The notes under the pieces: generated by a model
What the model was told of the DNA's origin: nothing
Database searches by the model: none
Seen by the model: the letters and a program-made list of their open reading frames with translations, nothing else
From: Pseudophaeobacter sp. EL27
GTDB lineage: Bacteria > Pseudomonadota > Alphaproteobacteria > Rhodobacterales > Rhodobacteraceae
Length of the DNA stretch: 64,000 bases
Assembly: GCF_900313025.1 (NCBI RefSeq)
Contig: NZ_OMPQ01000014.1
Location: 158,094-222,093 of the forward strand
Reading direction: 5' to 3'
Made by a program: the position numbers and the translations under genes
Part shown: positions 57,363 to 64,000 of the stretch, piece by piece
How positions within the stretch are numbered: the stretch's first letter is position 1
How the letters are laid out: every line of letters starts with the position of its first letter

Positions 57363-58010
57363 CTATCGTACCGGGGTAAACCGCGCGTCCTTCAGCGTGC
57401 AATCCTTGATCACATCGCGACCGCAAGGCACGGGTTGCATGTCACGTGACAGGCACAGGCGGACCTCTTGGATGTGGTGGTCGCGGCAGGTCACCGTGAC
57501 ACTATCGGCTTCAAACTCCGGGTTGGCCCCCAAAAACGCCTGTTCAATCAGGCTGGCGGGCAGGGTCACAGAGCGTTCCAGCTTGCGAAAGACCGCTGGG
57601 CGGTTGACGCTGTCATAGGCCGTGCGGGACAGATCCAGATAGGCATGAGCCGGGAGGCCAGAACAGGTGCCGTGTTTCTTCCACTGGTGCCATGCCAGGC
57701 CGGGAGTCCCCATGATATCAGCCATTTCGGCGGTCTCGCTGCGCCGGGGCGGGGCCTCGGGGGTGTTGCAATAGCTGGGCCAGCCGCGATGAAACTGCGG
57801 CCAGAGCCCATGCAGGGTCCAGCCATGATCATGGCGCGGGTCACATTGATCGGAGCCTTTGGCATCGCCTTCGATTTCACACCAATTGGGCGACCAGCTG
57901 AGCGCTAAGACGTAATAGTCGAACTCCCCCGCCGTTTCGCCATCTGCCTGAACCGCAGGGGCCAAGATCGCGGTAAGCGCCAAAATTGCTGCGAATAAGA
58001 ACCTGTGCAT
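57363..58010 (-). CDS. periplasmic ribonuclease T2
   Basis: 215 residues. A signal peptide MHRFLFAAILALTAILAPAV ends near residue 22 (VQA-DG). The two catalytic histidine motifs are visible: WTLHGLWPQF (CAS I) and WHQWKKHGTCSG (CAS II). Cysteines in YCNTP and CRDHH suit disulfides. The family degrades RNA without base preference, giving 2',3'-cyclic nucleotides. Likely a scavenging periplasmic RNase I-like enzyme. Confidence 0.93.
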   Translation of the reverse strand: MHRFLFAAILALTAILAPAVQADGETAGEFDYYVLALSWSPNWCEIEGDAKGSDQCDPRHDHGWTLHGLWPQFHRGWPSYCNTPEAPPRRSETAEMADIMGTPGLAWHQWKKHGTCSGLPAHAYLDLSRTAYDSVNRPAVFRKLERSVTLPASLIEQAFLGANPEFEADSVTVTCRDHHIQEVRLCLSRDMQPVPCGRDVIKDCTLKDARFTPVR

Positions 58011-58156
58011 CGCCTCTTTCCTTATGAAAACAGCGCGACTATATAGGACTGAAGTTCCCCGACAATGGAAACCGACCCCAAACCACCGGGGCAGCCTAAT
58101 TCAGGCGACGGGAAAGTTGTATTTCGGGACAGGATGTAGGTTTAGGAGATGAGCAC

Positions 58157-58921
58157 ATGGCAAAACCATTGATGGCCAAGGCAACCGCCGTGTGGCTGGT
58201 GGACAATACGACGATCAGCTTCAAGCAGATCGCGGATTTCGTCGGCATGCACGAGTTGGAAATTCAAGGCATCGCGGATGGCGATGTGGCGACTGGTGTC
58301 AAAGGTTTTGACCCGGTGACCAACAATCAGCTGACCCAGGAAGAGATCGACAAGGCCGAGGCCAGCCCGCTCTACAAACTGAAGCTCAAGTTCTACGCCG
58401 CAGCTGCGGGGGAAGAAAAACGCCGCGGGCCGCGCTACACGCCGCTGTCCAAACGTCAGGATCGTCCCAACTCGATCCTGTGGCTGGTGAAATTCCACCC
58501 AGAACTATCGGACGGCCAGATTGCCAAGCTGGTAGGCACCACCAAGCCAACCATCCAGTCGATCCGCGAACGCACCCATTGGAACATTTCCAACATGCAG
58601 CCGATTGATCCGGTTGCCCTGGGGCTTTGCAAACAGTCTGAGCTGGACACGATCGTGCAAAAAGCCGCCGCCAAGAAGGCTGCCGAAGGTGGCGTGATGA
58701 GCGATGACGAGCGTCGCAAGCTGGTTTCCACCGAGCAGTCGCTTGGCATGGACGCAGAGCCCAAGATCCCTGCCGGGATTGAAGGTCTCGAAGGCTTCAC
58801 TCTGGGTGGCGGCAATGAACGTCCCTCGGCTGATCCCGTGGCCGATGCGGATAGCTTCTTTAATCTGCCGGATGCGGATGATGAGAACGAAGAGGACAAC
58901 TCTGACGATCCACGCGGCTAA
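58157..58921 (+). CDS. trcR: TrcR-type cell-cycle regulator (DUF1013)
   Basis: 254 residues. It begins MAKPLMAKATAVWLVDNTTI. The first half carries a helix-turn-helix-like unit (TISFKQIADFVGMHELEIQGIADG), and a second sits at SDGQIAKLVGTTKPTIQSIRERTHW. The DUF1013 core LYKLKLKFYAAAAGEEKRRGPRYTPL is intact. The C-terminus is acidic. TrcR was described in SAR11/alphaproteobacterial studies as a cell-cycle-linked DNA-binding protein that acts on ctrA-type targets. Its genes are single copy and conserved in the class. Confidence 0.85.
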   Translation: MAKPLMAKATAVWLVDNTTISFKQIADFVGMHELEIQGIADGDVATGVKGFDPVTNNQLTQEEIDKAEASPLYKLKLKFYAAAAGEEKRRGPRYTPLSKRQDRPNSILWLVKFHPELSDGQIAKLVGTTKPTIQSIRERTHWNISNMQPIDPVALGLCKQSELDTIVQKAAAKKAAEGGVMSDDERRKLVSTEQSLGMDAEPKIPAGIEGLEGFTLGGGNERPSADPVADADSFFNLPDADDENEEDNSDDPRG

Positions 58922-58948
58922 TACCTTGCGCTGTATCGCAGATGTTTC

Positions 58949-58979
58949 AAAGGCCATGCCCCTGGGGTGTGGCCTTTTT
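58949..58979 (+). terminator. terminator of trcR
   Basis: AAAGGCCATGCCCCTGGGGTGTGGCCTTTTT, imperfect long stem with a T run, 28 bases after the stop. Confidence 0.85.
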
Positions 58980-59031
58980 GCTGAGGGCCGCTGCGCCCGG
59001 GCGGGACTGCGGAATACCAAAGCCCTTGGGT

Positions 59032-59631
59032 TTATAGCATCTTGCGGGCCTTCAGGGCTGCGATAATGGTGCCATCATCCAGATAGTCCAGCTCCCCACC
59101 AATTGGCACGCCCTGCGCCAGGGTGGTGAGCTGCACCTGACCTTCCAACTGATCGGCAATGTAATGCGCCGTGGTCTGGCCGTCGATGGTCGCATTGAGG
59201 GCCAAAATGACCTCCTTCACGCCTTCGCTTGCAACCCGGTCTATCAGTCGGGGAATTCGGAGTTCCTCTGGGCCTATGGCATCCAGCGCCGACAGGGTGC
59301 CGCCCAAGACGTGATAGCGCCCTTTGAAACTCGCGGCCCGCTCCATCGCCCAGAGATCCGAGACGGTTTCCACCACGCAGATTTCCCCGTTTGCGCGTTT
59401 CTCATCCGTGCAAATCCCGCAGATGTCGCGGGTGCCGACATTGCCGCAGTTCAGACATTCGCGCGCGCTGGCAGCCACCTGACCCAGGCTTTCGGCAAGC
59501 GGGGTCAGCAACAGCGACCGTTTGCGAATAAGATGCAGCACCGCCCGGCGCGCCGACCGTGGCCCCATGCCAGGCAGTTTCGCCATCAGAGCAATCAGAT
59601 GCTCGATCTCGCTGATGCTGTCGTCATTCAT
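59032..59631 (-). CDS. recR: recombination protein RecR
   Basis: 199 residues from the ATG at 59631 ([20 protein letters not shown]). Domain order: helix-hairpin-helix ([18 protein letters not shown]), zinc finger C4 ([16 protein letters not shown]), Toprim ([16 protein letters not shown]) and the C-terminal Walker-like part. With RecF/RecO it loads RecA at gaps. The usual partner dnaX is not upstream; the upstream space is a long gap leading to cspA. Confidence 0.96.
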   Translation of the reverse strand: MNDDSISEIEHLIALMAKLPGMGPRSARRAVLHLIRKRSLLLTPLAESLGQVAASARECLNCGNVGTRDICGICTDEKRANGEICVVETVSDLWAMERAASFKGRYHVLGGTLSALDAIGPEELRIPRLIDRVASEGVKEVILALNATIDGQTTAHYIADQLEGQVQLTTLAQGVPIGGELDYLDDGTIIAALKARKML

Positions 59632-60016
59632 ATTTGCGGTCCTTTGCGGTTGACGCATATAGGCGCAAAGCACCGGGGCGCCGCAAGGCCCAAGGGGTGA
59701 CTATAGGGCTTTGTTTCCAGGCTCGGTCCAGGAATTCAATGGCAGGTGCTTGTTTTGCCAATAGGGCTTTCGAATCAATGCCGGGTTGGGAAAGCGGGGT
59801 CCTTGAGACGGGCTTCAGTTGTTTTTGCTGCGTTTTCTTACCCAATCGTGGCAAGATACCGCTGCTTAAAGGGGCGAAAAACAGCTGGACTGACCGCAAC
59901 ATGACAGAGTGTAGGCACGGTTTAGGGTATATTTATAAGCATTATTGGTGCCACCTACTGCCAAGATGCGCATTGCTCTGAATAGGCAGCCGCAAACCCT
60001 GATCGTATATTCACCC
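59632..60016. other. intergenic region between recR and cspA promoter
   Basis: No gene is supported. The first 40 bases contain the recR ribosome site region. The rest is of mixed composition; an AT-rich part near 59915-59960 may contain further promoter elements. Confidence 0.4.
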
Positions 60017-60045
60017 TTGAAAAAAGTAGAGCCCGCGCGCATATA
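60017..60045 (+). promoter_or_regulatory. sigma-70-like promoter of cspA with long leader
   Basis: A -35 element TTGAAA (60017-60022), 17-base spacer, then a -10 element CATATA (60040-60045). The predicted transcript would have a leader of about 120 bases before the cspA start at 60172. Long 5' leaders that fold at low temperature are typical of cold-shock genes. Confidence 0.6.
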
Positions 60046-60171
60046 GGCTGGGCTAACGTTTTTCTTTTTCGACCCACTGTCTCCCGTTCACGGCGTTCAG
60101 TCTTTCGATCCAGACCTACCACGCCGGGCTGCCGCACCAACGCGGGCAGCAAATTATAGGAGACTACGGAC

Positions 60172-60378
60172 ATGGCTTCAGGCACCGTAAAATGGTTTAA
60201 CTCGACCAAAGGCTTCGGCTTCATCGCACCCGATGGCGGCAGCAAAGACGTATTTGTACACATTTCTGCTGTTGAGCGTTCCGGTCTGACCGGTCTGGCC
60301 GACAACCAGAAAGTGACTTTTGACATCGAACCCGGCCGTGACGGTCGTGAGTCCGCTGTGAACCTCGAACTGGCCTAA
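60172..60378 (+). CDS. cspA: cold-shock protein CspA
   Basis: 68 residues, single cold-shock domain. RNA-binding motifs RNP1 ([11 protein letters not shown]) and RNP2 (DVFVHISAV) are intact. It begins [17 protein letters not shown]. It is a single-stranded nucleic acid chaperone. Ribosome site AGGAG lies in TATAGGAGACTAC. A leader of about 120 bases and a terminator frame the gene. Confidence 0.96.
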   Translation: MASGTVKWFNSTKGFGFIAPDGGSKDVFVHISAVERSGLTGLADNQKVTFDIEPGRDGRESAVNLELA

Positions 60379-60402
60379 GCCTTTTTCGAGTGAGAGTTTA
60401 AG

Positions 60403-60434
60403 ACGCGGTCTCCCTGGTGGAGGCCGCGTTTTTT
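60403..60434 (+). terminator. terminator of cspA
   Basis: ACGCGGTCTCC-CTGGT-GGAGGCCGCGT with T run (TTTTTT), 25 bases after the cspA stop. Confidence 0.88.
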
Positions 60435-60701
60435 GTTGGCTGGTTCCCTACGCCCTGACCAGGCCCTGTTGCTGGAAGGGTAATTAGCCAGGATCGCGTT
60501 TTCGGGGTTGCGAGTTATCTGCCTACGCCCTCAGGCAATCGCGGGCCTTGCTGCGTCAAAGGGTCGCCTGCAACTGCGCCTGAGTCGACGGGGCGCTGTC
60601 AAAGCGCGTTTTGACAATTCGTGAAACTAGATCCGACGGCCTTCGGAGGCTTGCTATGGGGACGAACCTGCCGTTCGACGTTGAAGGGCGAAAGTCTGCT
60701 T
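60435..60701. other. gap between cspA and the aldolase operon
   Basis: No gene is seen. This gap marks a change from core genes to an accessory catabolic operon. The stretch at about 60600-60690 has a coding-like look but no intact frame or start, so it may be a gene fragment. Confidence 0.35.
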
Positions 60702-61877
60702 CTAGTAAATCGCCTTCACAGCATCGACAAACCGAGCGATCTCATCCTGCGTGTTGAAGTAATGCACGGATGCCCTGATCATCGCCGGAAGGTTGCGGGC
60801 TTCGAAATCCAGTCTGGCTCCGGTAACAGGAGCGACCGACACATTGATCCCTTGGTTGCGAAGACTGTCGGCGATTGCTTTGGATTCGATGCCATCTTTG
60901 GTAAATGTGACAATCCCGGACTTCCTTAGGCCGAGGTCATGTACTGACACGCCATTTACCGTTGAGAGTTCATCGCGCAGGCCCTGCGCAAGCGTGGTTA
61001 CGCGATCCTCAATTTGAGGCACCCCCACGGCACGGGCATATCGCACGGCTTCCATCAAACCAACGCGACCGGCGACGTAACTCTCCCAATTCTGAAAACG
61101 CCTCGCGCCGTCCGCCAGCTCGTATCCGTTTTTCTCGGTCCAGGTTGCAGAGTGCAGATCAACAAATGGTGGGTCGATCTGGTCGAGGATTTCCTTTCGG
61201 ACATAGAGAAACCCAGTCCCTCTGGGACCGCGTAAAAACTTGCGCCCCGTGCCGGAAAGCATGTCACATCCGATCTCTGCGACATCAACATGAAGCTGAC
61301 CAACAGACTGGCAGGCATCAAGCAGATAGAGAACGCCGTGCTTCTTTGCGATTTTCCCAACTTCAGCGGCGGGGTTCACAAGGCCTCCCTGTGTCGGCAC
61401 ATGGGTGATCGCGATCAGTTTTGTTCTTGGTCCAATCATGCCGTCCAAGGCTTCCACGTCGATTTGGCCTGAGGCATCAGACGGCACCAGATCAATCTCG
61501 AATCCGAGACGCCGAGACTGTTGCAGGAAGGCGAGGTAATTGGACGCGTATTCGGACTCGTGGGTGATCACCCTGTCACCCGCTTTCAGGTTCAGCCCGT
61601 AGAAAACCATATCCCAGGCCCGCGTGGCGTTCTCGATATAGGCGATCTCGCTAGGATCGGCGTTCAGCAGACCTGCAAACTCGGTGTTGAAGGCCTGAAT
61701 ATCTTCTTGGGCACGCCGTTCCGCCTCATAACCGCCAACCTCGTTTTCGTCGCGCAGGACGCGCTGCAGCGCATCGAAAACCGGCGCGGGCATCAACGAC
61801 GACCCTGCGCTGTTAAAGTGTAGAACGTGCTTGCAGCCGGGAGTTTCGGAGCGGATTCTTTCAATATCTATCATCAT
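60702..61877 (-). CDS. class V aminotransferase-fold PLP enzyme
   Basis: 391 residues. It begins MMIDIERIRSETPGCKHVLH, with the fold-type I class V core: FNSAGSSLMPAPVFDALQRV, IENATRAWDMVFYG, ITHESEYASNYLAFLQ, Asp187 in LYLLDACQSVGQ and the PLP lysine Lys213 in GTGRKFLRGPRGTGFLYV. It resembles cysteine desulfurase/isopenicillin epimerase-like enzymes, not SufS: no catalytic Cys in the usual mobile loop was seen. The last gene of the operon, its start overlaps the HAD stop by 4 bases. The substrate could be an amino acid linked to the aldolase product. Confidence 0.82.
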   Translation of the reverse strand: MMIDIERIRSETPGCKHVLHFNSAGSSLMPAPVFDALQRVLRDENEVGGYEAERRAQEDIQAFNTEFAGLLNADPSEIAYIENATRAWDMVFYGLNLKAGDRVITHESEYASNYLAFLQQSRRLGFEIDLVPSDASGQIDVEALDGMIGPRTKLIAITHVPTQGGLVNPAAEVGKIAKKHGVLYLLDACQSVGQLHVDVAEIGCDMLSGTGRKFLRGPRGTGFLYVRKEILDQIDPPFVDLHSATWTEKNGYELADGARRFQNWESYVAGRVGLMEAVRYARAVGVPQIEDRVTTLAQGLRDELSTVNGVSVHDLGLRKSGIVTFTKDGIESKAIADSLRNQGINVSVAPVTGARLDFEARNLPAMIRASVHYFNTQDEIARFVDAVKAIY

Positions 61878-62605
61878 TTACCTGCTTTGATTTGATTGTT
61901 TGCCACGAGGCTGGACTGTGTGGCCTCGACAATTGCCATGAGATTTGACGCGGTGGCATGTGGGATGGCCTTGCTGCCGTCATCGGATCGCTTTGAGCGC
62001 TTCACCCAGATACTCTTCATGCCCAACTCGGTGGCGGGCCGAGCCTCCCCGAGACCTTCTGCGATATGGATGATGCGACGCGGCTGCTCATCAAGTTTGC
62101 GTAGGGCAGCCTCGAAAATCGGCCTGTCTGGCTTGTAGGTTGAGGTCTGTTGAGAGGTGAAGACCTCATCGAAGGGCGCACTGATCTGGGTCAGCGTCCC
62201 GGCGATCAGGTCGTCATCGACATTCGAGATAATCGCGAGGCGAAAGTGCTTTGCAAGCTGCGTCAGCGCCTCATTGGTTTCCGCGAAGACTGGCCACGTC
62301 GGGAGGGACTGCGGGAAGGCCGTGCTGAGTTCGGGGATCGAGCTTCCGAGCAGCTTTTCGGCGATGCGATCAGCAACATTCTCGAGGACCGAACTGTAGG
62401 GAAATATCCCTTCGCGAATGACAAGCGCATCCAGCTCCAGAAACAAGCTTATAAGCACGTCCTCGGACACGAGCTGATCTGAAAAACCATAGATACTGCG
62501 CAGCGCCTTTACGGCTCCGCCTTCCCAATCCACGAGCGTTCCGTAGCAATCGAAGGTAAGGGTCGTTGGCCTGTTGTCTGAGAACAGCCTGTTTAGATCA
62601 TCCAT
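61874..62605 (-). CDS. HAD-superfamily hydrolase, haloacid dehalogenase-like
   Basis: 243 residues. Motif I is FDCYGTLVDW with nucleophile Asp19 and Tyr in place of the second Asp, as in type II dehalogenases. Motif II is AIISNVDDD. Motif III contributes YKPDRPIF. At motif IV the segment HIAEGLGEARPATELGM has Glu/Ala where the usual acidic pair (often HD) is found. That leaves phosphatase versus dehalogenase activity open. It overlaps the aminotransferase by 4 bases and follows the aldolase gene. Confidence 0.82.
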   Translation of the reverse strand: MDDLNRLFSDNRPTTLTFDCYGTLVDWEGGAVKALRSIYGFSDQLVSEDVLISLFLELDALVIREGIFPYSSVLENVADRIAEKLLGSSIPELSTAFPQSLPTWPVFAETNEALTQLAKHFRLAIISNVDDDLIAGTLTQISAPFDEVFTSQQTSTYKPDRPIFEAALRKLDEQPRRIIHIAEGLGEARPATELGMKSIWVKRSKRSDDGSKAIPHATASNLMAIVEATQSSLVANNQIKAGK

Positions 62606-62614
62606 GTCGCTATC

Positions 62615-63328
62615 CTATTCCCTGAAATCCGGCTGTGTTCGCTCAAGGAGGCGCTTCATGCCGTCCAGATAACCGGGTTCGCCGTTGCACTCTTCCTTGG
62701 CGAGCATCTCAGCGAATTCTTCGCTCATGCGTTCGGTGCTGGCCCCGGTTGCTGCTGCGAGGAGCTGTAACTCGCAGGCCCGCTCAAGCTGGTAGGCCGA
62801 TACCGAAGCGTCGGCGAGAGATGATGCGGCGATCAGGACGCCGTGGTTCTTCATGAAAAGAACCTTCTTTGTGCCGAGAGCCTCTGCCATTTCCTCGCCT
62901 TCAGCCGTATTGGTGCGCGGCACAGCGTAGGTCGTCAGATAGCTGATCTTCCCATGAAAGTAGGCTGCTGTTTGGCTCAATCGGGTGTCGAAGCGCATGT
63001 CTTGGAGAACCGTCAACGCTGTCGCGTGTGGAGAATGGAAGTGCAGGATGCAGCCAATGTCTGGCCGAGCTTCATAAATCGGAAGATGGATTGGCAGAGC
63101 GTCATGGTTCGCTTCACCGTCACCGGCGATCAGCTCACCATCCCGGCCATACAGGAGCAAGGATCTGGAGGAGACGATTGAAAAATGAGTAGAGCCGGGG
63201 GTGACGAGGTACTGTTCACCGCCTCCGAGCTTGCAGCTGAAGTGCGTCCAGGTCCCTTCATTCAAACCTTCCATTGCGGCGATCCTATGGACGGCAGCAA
63301 GATCTAGGCGTGCGTTTGCCTCATTCAT
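62615..63328 (-). CDS. class II aldolase/adducin-family protein
   Basis: 237 residues. Zinc ligands are visible in ILHFHSPHATALTVL (two histidines) and the later FMKNHGVLIAASSL. The Glu/Gly-rich loop GTWTHFSCKLGGGEQYLVTPG is the substrate-phosphate region. Members are L-fuculose-1-phosphate aldolase, ribulose-5-phosphate epimerase and similar sugar-phosphate enzymes. It is the first gene of the three-gene operon, divergent from a LysR gene, and precedes HAD by 9 bases. Ring- or sugar-acid breakdown is the broad prediction. Confidence 0.88.
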   Translation of the reverse strand: MNEANARLDLAAVHRIAAMEGLNEGTWTHFSCKLGGGEQYLVTPGSTHFSIVSSRSLLLYGRDGELIAGDGEANHDALPIHLPIYEARPDIGCILHFHSPHATALTVLQDMRFDTRLSQTAAYFHGKISYLTTYAVPRTNTAEGEEMAEALGTKKVLFMKNHGVLIAASSLADASVSAYQLERACELQLLAAATGASTERMSEEFAEMLAKEECNGEPGYLDGMKRLLERTQPDFRE

Positions 63329-63462
63329 GTTCTGATACCTTCCCAGTGTTGGCCGGTGTCGTCTCTCTCAGTCATGAGGCAGTGCGCGCACCAAGACTGG
63401 ATCCGAGGTATCGCTCTTTCAGTTATATGTGAAACGAATTATATTTCTCAGATTGATGGCAA

Positions 63463-64000
63463 ATGGAAATATCAATTATGCAGCGTGATCTGGAAATCGA
63501 CCTTTTGCGGTCGTTCATGGCGGTTGCGGCTCACCTGAGCTTCACCAAAGCGGCACAGTCGGTCTCGCGGACACAGTCCGCCGTAAGTCTTCAGATCAAG
63601 CGTCTGGAAGAAATCGTGGGAAGGCCGCTCTTCGAGCGGACACGCCAATCGGTCGTCATCACCCCGACCGGGGAAGCCTTGAAGGTCTATGCGAAGCGCA
63701 TCCTGCTCGCGAACGATGCTGCGCTTTCCCAGTTTCGGCATCCCGAGGCTGAGGGTCGCGTTCGCATCGGTGCGCCAGACGACTACGCAACTCTCGTGCT
63801 GCCCAAAATATTGTCGATCATCAGCGCGCAGCATCCACGGCTTCGGATCGAGGTTGTTTGTGAGAACACGCCGGATTTGCTTAGGGCACTTGATGGTGGC
63901 GACCTTGATATCGCGATTGGGGTTCACACGGCTGGCTCCGTGTCCGGGCAGATCATCTGCTACGAACCGCTCCACTGGGTGGCCGCACCCGGCTATACAG
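63463..64000 (+). CDS. LysR-family regulator, 3' part beyond the window
   Basis: The first 179 codons are seen, starting at ATG 63463 or at an in-frame ATG 63478. The HTH is LLRSFMAVAAHLSFTKAAQSVSRTQSAVSLQIKRLEEIVGRPLFER, and the effector domain begins with VRIGAPDDYATLVLPKILS. It is divergent from the aldolase operon (135 bases between starts), so it is the likely activator, with operator sites in the shared region. The gene is cut by the window end. Confidence 0.9.
   Translation, partial: MEISIMQRDLEIDLLRSFMAVAAHLSFTKAAQSVSRTQSAVSLQIKRLEEIVGRPLFERTRQSVVITPTGEALKVYAKRILLANDAALSQFRHPEAEGRVRIGAPDDYATLVLPKILSIISAQHPRLRIEVVCENTPDLLRALDGGDLDIAIGVHTAGSVSGQIICYEPLHWVAAPGYT

Overview
The window looks like a chromosomal segment of a marine Roseobacter-group alphaproteobacterium (Rhodobacteraceae, close to Phaeobacter, Leisingera or Ruegeria). 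This is judged from the high-GC coding style and from lineage-typical genes: taurine tpa/xsc with a TauR-type MocR regulator, the ethylmalonyl-CoA pathway lyase mcl1, TrcR (DUF1013), a COQ9-family protein, a FYDLN-acid protein, DUF1244, DUF6868 and YtoQ. Species cannot be fixed from the sequence alone. No rRNA operon, CRISPR array, intact prophage or insertion sequence was seen. One tRNA (Ala, GGC) is present.

Region by region. 0-8.4 kb holds taurine/sulfonate dissimilation: a TauE/SafE exporter (cut by the window edge), xsc, tauR and, after an inserted block (ArsR regulator with ArsP-like permease, XRE-2TM protein, GNAT), tpa. Tpa converts taurine plus pyruvate to sulfoacetaldehyde plus alanine, Xsc converts sulfoacetaldehyde plus phosphate to acetyl phosphate plus sulfite, and the TauE-like protein probably exports sulfite or sulfonate. 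A related ten-base box lies upstream of xsc, tauR and tpa. 8.4-10.9 kb is a divergent two-gene operon of a beta-keto acid cleavage enzyme (BKACE, DUF849) and a class III aminotransferase, behind a promoter region rich in inverted repeats. 11-19 kb holds an HBM-type chemoreceptor, katG, a cytoplasmic trypsin-like protease and a 5'-truncated autotransporter remnant.

19-25 kb holds tRNA-Ala and housekeeping or regulatory genes (FYDLN protein, YgjP metallopeptidase, GntR, GNAT, accA, AraC/GyrI-like, LysE/Lrp pair). 25-32 kb holds mcl1 beside an Asp/Glu-racemase-like protein, then an MFS transporter and a D-glutamate catabolic operon (dgcN, dgcA, D-amino acid transaminase). 32-42 kb holds a LigB-type dioxygenase, small DUF proteins, an N-formylglutamate amidohydrolase, pyk, rpmI-rplT and pheS-(small membrane ORF)-pheT.

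42-60 kb is a mosaic: VOC/HxlR pair, YtoQ-GNAT, mscL and mscS, alanine dehydrogenase with a divergent Lrp regulator, GMC oxidoreductase, PPK2, MarR/P450 divergent pair, rpsU, COQ9, quinone reductase, RNase T2, trcR, recR and cspA. At 60.7-64 kb a divergent LysR gene (cut by the edge) faces an apparent three-gene catabolic operon: class II aldolase, HAD hydrolase, class V aminotransferase. Its substrate cannot be named from sequence.

The least-described items are the BKACE/aminotransferase operon with its four AGAACA/TGTTCT half-sites, the aldolase-HAD-aminotransferase operon, the cytoplasmic trypsin-like protease beside the autotransporter fragment, and the shared TauR-like box in three promoters.
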